From positions 422,439 through 486,438 of the forward strand of contig JAFDZT010000002.1 in the NCBI GenBank assembly GCA_018266735.1: 64,000 nucleotides of DNA, written 5' to 3'. Below the pieces are notes generated by a model, which was given only the letters and a program-made list of their open reading frames with translations, was not told where the DNA came from and ran no database searches. Below are positions 28,765-37,648 of the stretch, in pieces. The position numbers were made by a program, and so were the translations under genes. Position 1 is the stretch's first letter. The number at the start of each line of letters is the position of its first letter. The DNA is from Bacteroidota bacterium (GTDB lineage Bacteria; Bacteroidota; Ignavibacteria; Kapaibacteriales; Kapaibacteriaceae).

Positions 28765-29306
28765 ACAGTATTCGCGTCCACGACCGAACATTCAAACCCT
28801 ATCTCTCCAAGACCGAGATCGACGACCTCGTGAACACCATTGCGCGGCGCATCAACAAGGACTTCGCCGGCAAGGAACTCACGGTGCTCGTCGTGTTGAA
28901 GGGGGCCTTCATTTTCGCGGCCGATCTCGTCCGTCGCATCGACATTCCGGTGACCGTTGAAGTGCTTCGCGCATCCAGCTATGGCTCGGGTATGACGTCG
29001 AGCGGCACCGTGGTGGTGGACGACTCGCTCGTCGATGTGGGCGAACGACACATCATGATCATCGAGGACATCATCGACACCGGCACCACGCTCGTCCAGC
29101 TCATCAAGCAGCTTGGCGGCATGAACCCTGCCAGCGTCACGGTCACCGCCCTCCTGAGCAAGCCCTCGAAGCACCATCAGGAACTCAACGTGGACTATGT
29201 GGGCAAGGAGATCCCGGCCGACTTCGTCGTGGGCTACGGGATGGACTATGCGGGCTACGGACGGAACCTCGACAGTATTTGGGTGGTTTCCGAGGACGAA
29301 GAATAA
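28761..29306 (+). CDS. hpt: Hypoxanthine phosphoribosyltransferase
   Basis: Salvages hypoxanthine/guanine to nucleotides with PRPP. 181 aa. The PRPP-binding loop [12 protein letters not shown] is at residues 100-111. [14 protein letters not shown] and [11 protein letters not shown] (flexible loop) precede it, and [20 protein letters not shown] gives the purine-binding region. ATGA overlap with tilS. The tilS-hpt-ftsH order is common in bacteria. Confidence 0.96.
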   Translation: MNSIRVHDRTFKPYLSKTEIDDLVNTIARRINKDFAGKELTVLVVLKGAFIFAADLVRRIDIPVTVEVLRASSYGSGMTSSGTVVVDDSLVDVGERHIMIIEDIIDTGTTLVQLIKQLGGMNPASVTVTALLSKPSKHHQELNVDYVGKEIPADFVVGYGMDYAGYGRNLDSIWVVSEDEE

Positions 29307-29349
29307 TCCCCCACCCCATACGTCAACGGGGTCGAACCAGGAGAACACA

Positions 29350-31401
29350 ATGGCCAACGGCAACAACATGCAACAACGACCGACAAAACCTCAACAGGAC
29401 GACGACGATAACGACCTGACCGTATCGCGAGTGCTCCGCAACGTCCTGATCTGGGTAGGGATCCTTGTCAGCCTCGTCATGGTGTCCATGATGCTCATGC
29501 AAAAGCAAGGGCAGGAATGGGAACTCACCAACAACGAGTACCTGGAATGCGTCAAGCAGAACCGGATCCAGTATGCCGTGATCAAGAAGACGAGTCTGAA
29601 CGACTTCTCCTTCCACGGTGTGCTCAAGGAGCCCATCACTATTCAGCGCGACAAGAACTCCGTCTCCGTGAAGAACTTCCACACCATGCTCGGCGTGGTG
29701 GATTCGAACACCGAGGCGCTCTGGCGCGAACACAACATTTCGTTCCAGTATGAGAGCGGCGACTCGCCATGGTGGGTCAGCCTTATCTCCATGCTGCCCT
29801 GGATCCTTCTCATCGGTGCCTTCCTCCTTGTGACGCGCCGTATGCAGATGGGTGGCGGTGGCGGCAAGAACATCTTCTCGTTCGGCAAGAGCAAGGCGCG
29901 TCTGCAGACCGAAGGCAACGTCCACGTGACGTTCGCCGATGTGGCCGGCGCCGAAGAGGCCAAGGAAGAACTCCACGAGATCATCGAATTCCTGCGCGAG
30001 CCCGGCAAGTTCACCCGTCTGGGTGGGAAGATCCCGAAGGGCGTGTTGCTGTTGGGACCTCCTGGTACCGGCAAGACGCTGCTTGCACGCGCTGTGGCCG
30101 GCGAGGCCAGCGTTCCGTTCTTCAGCATCTCGGGTGCCGACTTCGTCGAGATGTTCGTGGGTGTTGGTGCGAGCCGCGTCCGCGATCTCTTCGAGCAGGC
30201 AAAGCGTCATGCACCGTGTATCGTCTTCATCGACGAGATCGATGCCGTTGGACGTCATCGCGGCGCAGGCTTGGGTGGCGGACACGATGAGCGCGAGCAA
30301 ACGCTCAATCAATTGCTCGTCGAGATGGACGGCTTCGAACAGAACCTCGGCATCATCATCATTGCCGCCACGAACCGCGCCGATGTGCTCGATCCTGCCC
30401 TCATGCGTCCGGGTCGCTTCGACCGTCAAGTGGTGGTCGACCGTCCCGACATGAACGGTCGCTTCGGCATTCTCAAGGTGCACACACGCAAAGTGCCGAT
30501 CGCCAAGGACGTCAACCTCGAGGTCATCGCCAAGGGCACGCCCGGCTTCTCGGGTGCAGACCTTGCCAACCTTGTGAACGAGGCCGCGCTCTTGGCCGCA
30601 CGTCGCAACAGTCTTGATGTGACCATGTTCGACTTCGAGAACGCCAAGGACAAAGTGATGATGGGTGCGGAACGCAAGAGCATGATCATCAGCGACAAAG
30701 AGAAAGAGACCACGGCCTATCACGAGATCGGTCACGCCCTTGCAGGAAAGCTTCTTCCGGACAGCGATCCGGTGCACAAGGTCACGATCATTCCGCGCGG
30801 ACGTGCGCTTGGCGTCACGTCGTACCTTCCCAACGAAGACACGCATTCGATGAGCAAGGAATACCTCACCACACGCATCGTGTTGCTGCTTGCCGGTCGC
30901 GCTGCCGAAAAGGTCGTCTTCAACATCCTCACCACCGGAGCCAGCAACGATCTCGAGCGCGCCAGTACGATCGCACGCAAGATGGTCTGTGAGTTCGGTA
31001 TGAGCGACAAGCTCGGTCCGGTGCACTATGCCTCCAAGCATGACGAGGTCTTCCTTGGTCGCGACATCGGTCAACCCGCCGACCACTCCGAAGAAACATC
31101 CCGTTCGATCGATGCAGAGGTCCGTCAACTCATCGTCGACGCCGAGCAACGCGCCGAACAACTCATGCGCGACAACATCGACATGCTGCACAAGATGTCG
31201 AAGGCCCTTGTCGAACGCGAGATCCTCGATGGCGCCGAACTCGACATCCTCATGAGCGGCGGCGAACTTCCGCCCATGGTGAAGAACATCGACCAGATCC
31301 GCGCCACCTTGGCAAAGGAAAAGGAGCAAGGCAACAAGGCCTCTGCAGCATCGCAACCCATGATGCCACCCGATGCCACCCCCGGTATCTCGCCGGCGTA
31401 A
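29350..31401 (+). CDS. ftsH: ATP-dependent zinc metalloprotease FtsH
   Basis: Membrane-anchored AAA+ protease for quality control of membrane and regulatory proteins. 683 aa from ATG 29350. Two membrane segments are at about 31-50 and 143-162. Walker A GPPGTGKT is at 236-243, Walker B IVFIDEID at 291-298, and the second region of homology around 340-360 ([20 protein letters not shown]). The zinc site is HEIGH (458-462; most homologues have HEAGH), with the third ligand in ASNDLERA. The Gln/Pro/Asp-rich N-terminus is typical of Bacteroidota-type FtsH. A strong terminator follows. Confidence 0.97.
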   Translation: MANGNNMQQRPTKPQQDDDDNDLTVSRVLRNVLIWVGILVSLVMVSMMLMQKQGQEWELTNNEYLECVKQNRIQYAVIKKTSLNDFSFHGVLKEPITIQRDKNSVSVKNFHTMLGVVDSNTEALWREHNISFQYESGDSPWWVSLISMLPWILLIGAFLLVTRRMQMGGGGGKNIFSFGKSKARLQTEGNVHVTFADVAGAEEAKEELHEIIEFLREPGKFTRLGGKIPKGVLLLGPPGTGKTLLARAVAGEASVPFFSISGADFVEMFVGVGASRVRDLFEQAKRHAPCIVFIDEIDAVGRHRGAGLGGGHDEREQTLNQLLVEMDGFEQNLGIIIIAATNRADVLDPALMRPGRFDRQVVVDRPDMNGRFGILKVHTRKVPIAKDVNLEVIAKGTPGFSGADLANLVNEAALLAARRNSLDVTMFDFENAKDKVMMGAERKSMIISDKEKETTAYHEIGHALAGKLLPDSDPVHKVTIIPRGRALGVTSYLPNEDTHSMSKEYLTTRIVLLLAGRAAEKVVFNILTTGASNDLERASTIARKMVCEFGMSDKLGPVHYASKHDEVFLGRDIGQPADHSEETSRSIDAEVRQLIVDAEQRAEQLMRDNIDMLHKMSKALVEREILDGAELDILMSGGELPPMVKNIDQIRATLAKEKEQGNKASAASQPMMPPDATPGISPA

Positions 31402-31423
31402 ACGCTCAACGTCAACCCATCTT

Positions 31424-31460
31424 GAACCCCTGTTTTGCCTAGCGAGACAGGGGTTCTTTC
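31424..31460 (+). terminator. Rho-independent terminator after ftsH
   Basis: Ten-base arms GAACCCCTGT (31424-31433) and ACAGGGGTTC (31447-31456) followed by TTTCTTT. Confidence 0.88.
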
Positions 31461-31598
31461 TTTGTGGACCGATGGTACTCGGCTAACACCAGCTTAATGA
31501 CAGCAGGGGTTCGCTTGGTCTTCAAGGATCTACCTTCGGCGATCGCTCGAATGACCTTCTTCGCTTCAGATGAACTGAGCGGCGTCGCATCGCAAACT

Positions 31599-31632
31599 AA
31601 AAAGCCCTGCCGTACCTATAGTACAGCAGGGC
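31599..31632 (-). terminator. Terminator of the lipoprotein gene 31677-32294
   Basis: GCCCTGC (31604-31610) and GCAGGGC (31626-31632) with an inner GTAC/GTAC pairing. On the minus strand the hairpin is followed by TTTTTAG. Between this and the ftsH terminator no supported gene is seen. Confidence 0.85.
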
Positions 31633-31676
31633 GTTCGAATGTGACATTTCGACGTTGAAGGTCGTCGTTCTTCGGT

Positions 31677-32294
31677 TTAGATCGTGTTCACTTTGAACTT
31701 GATCGTGAACTTCACTTGACCGAGGACGTTCGTGGATGTTGCCGTGGTTCCGTCTTGGAAGGTGCCGTAGGTGGACACGGTGCAGAAGCGCAGACGTGTC
31801 TTGATGAGGCCGATGGCGGCATTCACTTCGCTGCTCACAGGAATGGCATAGCCTTTTCCGCTTGTGCCGGGAACCATGAGGTCCGACAGCTTCACGTTCG
31901 TGAATTCGCCAAGCTTATACTGCTTCGTATCGCCGAATTCCGGCGGGAAGGTCAGGAAGAACGAGACCTTCGAGAATGTTGCGTTGGTCATGTTGACGGA
32001 TGGGTTGGAGAACACAGGGTTTTGGACAGTGTTCAGCAAGATCCACGCTTCCGATACCGAACCACCGTCGATCTTGTCCTTGTTGTCCATCACGTCTTTG
32101 TTCGTCGACAGATCCTGACAATCCGAACTGGTCTTCGGAACGAAGTTGCCCGTGCCTGCGATCGGTACCGTGATCTCCACCGGTACGTCGATCTGTGTTG
32201 CCTTCGTAAGGGCATCACATCCATTGAGCATCAAGGACAACGAAGCGCCAATGCAGATGGCCAGAATGCCGAACAGGTGTACTCTACGTTTCAT
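31677..32294 (-). CDS. Putative lipoprotein
   Basis: 205 aa from ATG 32294, which has GAGGGACC just upstream. The N-terminus MKRRVHLFGILAICIGASLS runs into LMLNGC, a type II signal peptide. The mature protein is beta-rich (VPVEITVPIAGTGNF, FSKVSFFLTFPPEF, GQVKFTIKFKVNTI) with a few cysteines and no recognised domain. Likely periplasm-facing or on the outer membrane. It lies 80 bp downstream of the polyprenyl-arabinose operon, with a TATATTTTG-like box in between, so it probably has its own promoter. Confidence 0.78.
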   Translation of the reverse strand: MKRRVHLFGILAICIGASLSLMLNGCDALTKATQIDVPVEITVPIAGTGNFVPKTSSDCQDLSTNKDVMDNKDKIDGGSVSEAWILLNTVQNPVFSNPSVNMTNATFSKVSFFLTFPPEFGDTKQYKLGEFTNVKLSDLMVPGTSGKGYAIPVSSEVNAAIGLIKTRLRFCTVSTYGTFQDGTTATSTNVLGQVKFTIKFKVNTI

Positions 32295-32374
32295 AGGTCC
32301 CTCGGAATGAAAAAGTGGATACGGAACAACGCCCAAAATATAGCCGACGGGCCGTAGTTCCGCCATGATTTTTA

Positions 32375-33124
32375 TCAGAATTTCAAGCGCTTGAACACTC
32401 CTTCGGGCACAAGGCGCACGATGCGCATGATCCACTTCCAGAAGCCCGGAACATAGACCACATCACGTCGGGCCTCCATGGCCTTGACGATGCGCTTGGC
32501 CACCGAAGCGGCCGAGGCAAAGAGGAAGCCCTTTGGCACGTGGGCCGTCATGGGCGTATCGACAAAGCCCGGAAGAATGGTCGTCACCTGCACGCCCGTA
32601 TCCACCAATCGCGCCCGCAATCCCGATGCATACGTCGTCACCGCTGCCTTGGCCGCCCCGTAGGTATAGTTGGAACTCCGTCCACGCTCACCTGCCACAC
32701 TGGAGATCACGCCGATCTCGCCGCCCTCCTGCCCTACCATCACCGTTGCATAGCGATGCATGAGCGAGATGGCACTGATGCCATTCGTGAGCAGTGCATC
32801 CATCGTCGCATCCACACTTTCCTCGCATGCCTTCTGATCGGGTAACGTGCCATGGGCGATCAGCACGGCATCGATGAACTGCAACGTGGCCACGCTTGCA
32901 TCCACGATGGCCTGATGTGCATCGCGTGCACGCAGGTCGGCCACCGACACGGCAACGTGCTGCGCACCACGCGTGGTGAGGTCTTGCGCAATGGCGCGAA
33001 GGTGATCTTCGTTGCGACCGACGAGCACGAATCGCGCGCCGTTCTTGGCCCACAGTCGCGCGCATTCCTGCGCAATGGCCGACGTGGCGCCGATGATCAC
33101 GATGGATTGATACGAGGTCTTCAT
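32375..33124 (-). CDS. SDR reductase, DprE2-like (decaprenylphosphoryl-2-keto-ribose reductase family)
   Basis: 249 aa short-chain dehydrogenase. Nucleotide-binding IGATSAIAQ at residues 11-19; catalytic Ser141/142 region and YxxxK at Tyr155-Lys159. The stretch ISSVAGERGRSSNYTYGAAK and the C-terminal GFWKWIMRIVRLVPEGVF closely follow mycobacterial DprE2 as I remember it (SSAAGERVRRANFVYGSTK; MMVLRHIPRSIF). Predicted reaction: NADH/NADPH reduction of polyprenylphosphoryl-2-keto-ribose to polyprenylphosphoryl-arabinose. It starts with an ATGA overlap on the oxidase gene. Inner-membrane surface or periplasm is possible. Confidence 0.85.
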   Translation of the reverse strand: MKTSYQSIVIIGATSAIAQECARLWAKNGARFVLVGRNEDHLRAIAQDLTTRGAQHVAVSVADLRARDAHQAIVDASVATLQFIDAVLIAHGTLPDQKACEESVDATMDALLTNGISAISLMHRYATVMVGQEGGEIGVISSVAGERGRSSNYTYGAAKAAVTTYASGLRARLVDTGVQVTTILPGFVDTPMTAHVPKGFLFASAASVAKRIVKAMEARRDVVYVPGFWKWIMRIVRLVPEGVFKRLKF

Positions 33125-34476
33125 GGTTGAACTTTCGTGTGCACGCGCTGCCAAAAGGTGGACGTGCAATGAGGGTCGAGAAAGGCGGCAAGGCGCGAAG
33201 CCTCGGGATACATCGTGTGGAAATGCTCGGCCGACAGGTGGGCATCCTTTGCCGGATAGATCCGTCCGCCAACATCGGCCACAATGGCATCGAGCGTATC
33301 GAGCATGCGCATGAGCGGCACACCGTCGTTGCCGAAGTCAAGCGCCAGTGTGAGACCCGGACGTGGGAACGAGAGAAGTCCGGGCGACGGCTTATCGCCG
33401 AACATCTTCAGCACGGCCAGGAACGACGCCATTCCCGCACGTTTGATCTCGGTGAGGATGTGATGCATCACCGATGCATCTCCGTCATACGGGATCACAC
33501 ATTGCCACTGCAAGAACCCACGCTTGCCATAGAGTTTGTTCCAGCCTCCCACCACGTCGAGCGGATAGAAGAACGGATCGATCGATGTTCGCGTGCGCTT
33601 CGATCTGTTGAACTGCTTGTGATAGTACAGCGTGTTGAATGCTTTGATCGACGTGCGATTGAGCAACCAATTCGGCGGCACCACCGGCACCTGCACAAGC
33701 ATATTCGATTCTGTATTCTTGATTCTCTGATTGGATTCTGAATTCTTGATTCTGTATTCGTCTTCAAAATTCCCTCGAATAAAGCTCCCTTTCCCAACGG
33801 AATCTCCCCCTTGCGTGCAATCGATCCACGACACAGTGTATTCCCACGATGCATCGCTCTCCACCATATGTGCGATCATCTCGTCAAGAGAGCGTGCCTT
33901 GATCGATTCCACATCGAGCGTGGGTGCACCGATTCGGATGAGCTGGATCTCTGCCCACGAGATGATCCCCGTCAGGCCAAGTCCACCGATCGTTGCGGCA
34001 AACCAATCTGCATGCTGCGTCGGTGTGCACTCGCGCACCGAGCCGTCGCTGCGCACGAGTTCAAAGGCGCGCACATGCGAGCCGAACGTTCCGCGCAGAT
34101 GATGGTTCTTGCCATGCACGTCGTTCGCAATGGCACCGCCAATGGTCACGTACTTCGTGCCCGGTGTCACCGGCAGGAACCATCCATGCGGGACAACAAG
34201 GTCGATGATGGCGGCAAGGCTCACACCGGCTTCGCAACGAAGCACGCCCGTTGCGGGATCGAAGGAAATGAATCGGTCGAGATGGGAGGTGACGATGAGC
34301 GTGCCATCGTTGTTCAGGCAGACATCGCCATAGCTTCTGCCCAGACCGTAGGCAAGCACGCGTGTGCTCGAGCGCATGGCATCGGCGATCTGCGTGCGCC
34401 ATGCAAGCGTGATCACATCGTGGGGCGTGCTGGCAGGATACCGACCCCAACTCTCGGGTGCAGGAGTCGTGCTCAC
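33121..34476 (-). CDS. FAD-linked oxidase, DprE1-like (decaprenylphosphoryl-ribose oxidase family)
   Basis: 451 aa. FAD-binding half: GLGRSYGDVCLNNDG (44-58), VTPGTKYVTIGGAIANDVHG (103-122), IGGLGLTG. The C-terminal half GGRIYPAKD (403-411) with FHTMYP matches mycobacterial DprE1, whose active-site Lys418 would correspond to Lys410. The residue matching the benzothiazinone-reactive Cys387 is Ala378 (GLTLALDF against GWNICVDF). Predicted to oxidise the 2'-OH of polyprenylphosphoryl-ribose. Residues ~239-258 (YRIKNSESNQRIKNTESN) are encoded by a copy of the dispersed AGAATACAGAATC repeat inserted in frame. Overlaps both neighbours by ATGA. Confidence 0.88.
   Translation of the reverse strand: MSTTPAPESWGRYPASTPHDVITLAWRTQIADAMRSSTRVLAYGLGRSYGDVCLNNDGTLIVTSHLDRFISFDPATGVLRCEAGVSLAAIIDLVVPHGWFLPVTPGTKYVTIGGAIANDVHGKNHHLRGTFGSHVRAFELVRSDGSVRECTPTQHADWFAATIGGLGLTGIISWAEIQLIRIGAPTLDVESIKARSLDEMIAHMVESDASWEYTVSWIDCTQGGDSVGKGSFIRGNFEDEYRIKNSESNQRIKNTESNMLVQVPVVPPNWLLNRTSIKAFNTLYYHKQFNRSKRTRTSIDPFFYPLDVVGGWNKLYGKRGFLQWQCVIPYDGDASVMHHILTEIKRAGMASFLAVLKMFGDKPSPGLLSFPRPGLTLALDFGNDGVPLMRMLDTLDAIVADVGGRIYPAKDAHLSAEHFHTMYPEASRLAAFLDPHCTSTFWQRVHTKVQP
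33704..33761 (-). repeat. Dispersed AGAATACAGAATC repeat, in-frame copy inside the DprE1-like gene
   Basis: Units of AGAATAC/AGAATC/AGAATTC read without a stop and give a duplicated peptide, RIKNSESNQ-RIKNTESN. TGATTGGATTCTG at 33728-33740 is identical to 24824-24836. It lies in a stretch that in DprE1 homologues is a variable linker. Confidence 0.8.
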
Positions 34477-35891
34477 ACTGATGCCGCGATCACGATTCCA
34501 ACAACGATGAGTCCCACCACGTAGCTCGCACGATCGCGCACCGTGAAGAGGATCGGATCTTCATGCATACCGCCACGATGGGCAATGAGCCACAGGCGTG
34601 TGATCCAGTAGACCATGCACGGCACCAACAACCAGAGCCGCAGCGGATGCAGGTAGAGGGCGCGTACTTCCGGACTGTTCACGTAGAGGGTGATGACGAG
34701 GATGGAGATGTAGCCAATGGCCGGACCCAACACGCGGATCATCTCCGTGTCACCAATGGTGTATCCCCTTCCCGCCATGCTTGCCCGTTCCCGCCCTGCC
34801 ATGTCGAGCAGTTCGGTGTAGCGCTTCAAGAAGGCAAGCGAGGTGAAGAGGAACATCGAGAACATCAGCAACCATGGGGAGACCACAACATTCGCTGCGG
34901 CCGCACCGGCCTCGATGCGTAATGTGTACAGTCCGGCGAGGACGAGCACGTCGACGATCTCCATGCGCTTGAAGACGAACGTGTAGAGCGTCGTGAGCAC
35001 GGCATACGTGAGCAACCACAATGAGTACGCCACGGGCAACACTGTCACACTTAACAGCGCAGCAGCACCGAAGAGCAGTGGTATGGCGCTCAGCGCGAAG
35101 GACAGCGGGATGCGACCGCTGGCCATGGGTCGACGTTGCTTCGTGGGATGTGCGCGATCGCTTTCGATGTCCATCACGTCGTTCAACACGTACACGGCAG
35201 AAGCGCACAGTCCGAACGTGAGAAAGGCCACAAAGACCTGCAGGAAGAGTGCAGGCTCTGCGAACTTGTGCGCTAGCAGCACAGGCATGAAGAGCAGGAT
35301 GTTCTTCACCCACTGATGCAGTCGAAGTTGTTTGGCCACGTCGCGCATGGATGCTGTTGGTCGAAGGAACGTGCGCGTGACAGTGCCGGCCTTCTTCACA
35401 AGCGATCCGTTCGTACCGGCAACGAACGACTCCGATGCGGCGGTCCAGATGGGCACGTCGGCAATGTTGTCGCCAATGTAGGCGAACGGTCCACCTGCAT
35501 GCAGTCGGATCCGTTCCGCCTTCGTCGACCCTTTCAGATTGACGGTTGATGTTGTGGCAAGCACATCGGAGAACACCTGCACATGATCGGCCACGGCTTG
35601 TGCAATGCTGGAGTGCGCCGCCGTAGCAAGCACGATGGTCCGTCCGCGTTCGCGTTCCTCGCGCAAGAAGGTCAGCAGTTCTGCATCGTACGGTAGGAGC
35701 TCGACGGCGATCGTTGCATGCGCAGCCACATGGTCCTTGAAGGCGGCCTTGCCGCGCAGCAGGAGGAAGGGAAGGCGAAGAAGGAGGAGAGGGTCATTCC
35801 GGAGAGCAACGACGAGCGACTCCCACAGGGTGTCGGTCGCAACGAGCGTCCCGTCCAGGTCCACGTAGAGCGGGATGTTGGAATGGTCCAT
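34473..35891 (-). CDS. HAD phosphatase-UbiA prenyltransferase fusion (polyprenyl-phosphate phosphoribosyltransferase-like)
   Basis: 472 aa from ATG 35891. Residues 1-175 are a HAD hydrolase: Asp11-Leu-Asp13-Gly-Thr, VLATAAHSS, and GDNIADVPIW. Residues 185-472 are a UbiA membrane domain with about nine helices. Its metal/substrate motif NDVMDIESDRAHPTKQRRP starts at 237, the form found in decaprenyl-phosphate phosphoribosyltransferase (Rv3806c); the second motif is DVLVLAGLYTLRIEAGA. Predicted role: attach 5-phosphoribose from PRPP to polyprenyl phosphate, with the HAD part removing the 5'-phosphate. Starts eight bases after the GH57 stop. TAACTTTG over that stop could be a promoter. Confidence 0.88.
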   Translation of the reverse strand: MDHSNIPLYVDLDGTLVATDTLWESLVVALRNDPLLLLRLPFLLLRGKAAFKDHVAAHATIAVELLPYDAELLTFLREERERGRTIVLATAAHSSIAQAVADHVQVFSDVLATTSTVNLKGSTKAERIRLHAGGPFAYIGDNIADVPIWTAASESFVAGTNGSLVKKAGTVTRTFLRPTASMRDVAKQLRLHQWVKNILLFMPVLLAHKFAEPALFLQVFVAFLTFGLCASAVYVLNDVMDIESDRAHPTKQRRPMASGRIPLSFALSAIPLLFGAAALLSVTVLPVAYSLWLLTYAVLTTLYTFVFKRMEIVDVLVLAGLYTLRIEAGAAAANVVVSPWLLMFSMFLFTSLAFLKRYTELLDMAGRERASMAGRGYTIGDTEMIRVLGPAIGYISILVITLYVNSPEVRALYLHPLRLWLLVPCMVYWITRLWLIAHRGGMHEDPILFTVRDRASYVVGLIVVGIVIAASV

Positions 35892-35899
35892 GTACAAAG

Positions 35900-37588
35900 T
35901 TACGACCACCAGTCGAGTTGCAGCTCCGAGAAGATCCCGTCACGCGTCTCGATCTCGGCAAGGGCCGTTTCGTCGTCACTGGTGAGCGAGCCGCGCACCG
36001 AATAGCGTTCCACCATGTCGCAGAGCTTGACGCAGTCGGCGGCATGACTATGGAAGCGCATCGTGGCATAGTCCTTGGCACTGAACGTGCTGATCAGGAA
36101 CTGCCAGTCGCTGGCCTGGGCCAACAGCAGCTCGCGCATGGCGGCCTTGATGATGCGCTCGGAGGTGGCATCGAGAAGCTGTGGTGGGTGTTTGTCGAAG
36201 AGCATCGACATACGATGTTCCAGCGCATACTCCCGTTCCCACGTCCACTGCGTTGCGGGATTCATCCACACATCGTGGTGGGCATTCTCGCCCCATGACG
36301 ATTCGGGAAGGGCGATCTCCATGTCGGGCTGCACACGGTCGAGTTGTTCGGACGCCGTCGACGTGTGAATGATGCCCGTTGCATGGATACCGCGGAGCAC
36401 TTCTTCGAGGAAGAGTGGACCTTCGTACCACCAATGTCCGAACAGTTCGGTGTCGAAGGGAAGGCACATGGTGGCAGGGCCCGAGGCATGCGACTCGCGA
36501 TGCAGGAGGGCCACGGCCAGCGACTTCACAAAGTGCTTTGCATGCACGCGTGCCTTGTTCGCCGCCCACGTCGGATTGTAGAACTGCTTGTACTGCATGT
36601 CGGCCTTCACATCGGTCACACGCCAATAGCGCATGGCCGAACGGAAGTACTTCTTGTGGAAGTCCAGATAGTCGGGGTCGCCGGGATAGCCGCTGTCGCC
36701 GCTCCACACCTGCATCGACATCGGAAGGTTGCGCGTGAAGCAGACGGCATTGTGTGCATGTGTTTCAGAGGTCACGCGGAACAGATCGTAGACGCTGCGC
36801 TCGTCCAGTCGTGCGCGCGCGGCCCCATACGTTTCATCGTAGTGGACACGTCCGCCCGGTGTGTGCAATCCAACAGGTGATGCCTTTTCGAGTGCCGGTT
36901 CGTCGGTCACGAAGAAGTCGAGCTGTTCATCGAACAACACCTGTTCCACACCGGCGCGCCATCGCGCCACGCTATAGGCTGCCACGGGCAGCAGCGTGCG
37001 CCACGGATAGGCCGGTCGGTAGGCGCATTCCGGCAACCAGATGCCGCGGGGAGCACGACCGAAATGTTTCGTGTAGTTGGCCTTGGCCAAGCGTACCTGC
37101 ATGCGAACGCTGCGGTCTTCGGCAAGGAGCGGGAAATAGCCGTGGGTGGCGCCACACGTCATGATCTCGATCGCACCGCGCTCTTGCAGATCGCGCATGG
37201 CGGCCACGATGTTGCCGTGATAGGCCTCGGTGAATCGACGGGACCGAGCGCGATACCAATCGGCCCAGTACGTGCACAGATCGATCTGCTCTTGCGGTGC
37301 CCCATCCGTTCGAAGTTGCTCCACATCCCCTTCTGCCAGCACGGCATGGGCCTCGCAGTACTGCACGAAGATGTCGGCAAAGTCGGGATGCGTCAACTGT
37401 TCACACAGCACCGGCGAAACATCGAACGTGATCCCTGGACGGATCCCTTCTTCCATCAGGCGCTCACACATGTCCAGCAGCGGCACATAACACTCCGCCG
37501 TCGCCTCACACAACCAGTCGCTTCCATGCGGCCACGCACCGTGGTGGAGGACGTAGGGAAGGTGGGTGTGGAGGATGAAGAGAACCAT
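35900..37588 (-). CDS. 1,4-alpha-glucan branching enzyme, GH57 family
   Basis: 562 aa, the usual size for GH57 branching enzymes (DUF1957 at the C-terminus). The N-terminal LHTHLPYV motif is present. The nucleophile Glu187 lies in GIWLPECAYRP and the acid/base Asp379 in PFDTELFGHWWYEG, spaced as in the Thermococcus enzyme (Glu183, Asp354). HNAVCFTRNLPMSMQVWSGDSGYPGD is typical of the family. It introduces alpha-1,6 branches in glycogen-like glucan in the cytoplasm. Upstream of it lies a gtgacaag tandem repeat. It may be read through into the UbiA operon. Confidence 0.93.
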   Translation of the reverse strand: MVLFILHTHLPYVLHHGAWPHGSDWLCEATAECYVPLLDMCERLMEEGIRPGITFDVSPVLCEQLTHPDFADIFVQYCEAHAVLAEGDVEQLRTDGAPQEQIDLCTYWADWYRARSRRFTEAYHGNIVAAMRDLQERGAIEIMTCGATHGYFPLLAEDRSVRMQVRLAKANYTKHFGRAPRGIWLPECAYRPAYPWRTLLPVAAYSVARWRAGVEQVLFDEQLDFFVTDEPALEKASPVGLHTPGGRVHYDETYGAARARLDERSVYDLFRVTSETHAHNAVCFTRNLPMSMQVWSGDSGYPGDPDYLDFHKKYFRSAMRYWRVTDVKADMQYKQFYNPTWAANKARVHAKHFVKSLAVALLHRESHASGPATMCLPFDTELFGHWWYEGPLFLEEVLRGIHATGIIHTSTASEQLDRVQPDMEIALPESSWGENAHHDVWMNPATQWTWEREYALEHRMSMLFDKHPPQLLDATSERIIKAAMRELLLAQASDWQFLISTFSAKDYATMRFHSHAADCVKLCDMVERYSVRGSLTSDDETALAEIETRDGIFSELQLDWWS

Positions 37589-37593
37589 GGTAT

Positions 37594-37638
37594 GAAGTTA
37601 CGAGTTACGAGTGACAAGTGACGAGTGACAAGTGACAC
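37594..37638 (+). repeat. Tandem gttacgag/gtgacaag repeat upstream of the GH57 gene
   Basis: Units of seven to ten bases (gttacgag, gtgacaag, gtgacgag) immediately before the GH57 ATG. It shares acaagtgacgag with the array at the end of ruvC (1986-2017). On the minus strand the array contains GTAACTCGTAACTTC close to the ATG. Confidence 0.75.
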
Positions 37639-37648
37639 ACAAAACCCA

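Noticed and set aside
29323..31356. 677-aa minus-strand frame opposite ftsH
   Set aside because: Antisense of ftsH caused by codon bias in a GC-rich gene; the translated sequence has no motif.
31439..31610. Minus-strand frame between the ftsH and lipoprotein terminators, coding about 50 protein-like residues (SEAKKVIRAIAEGRSLKTKR)
   Set aside because: It has no plausible start codon, begins inside a terminator hairpin and ends inside another. It could be a gene remnant but is not supported.
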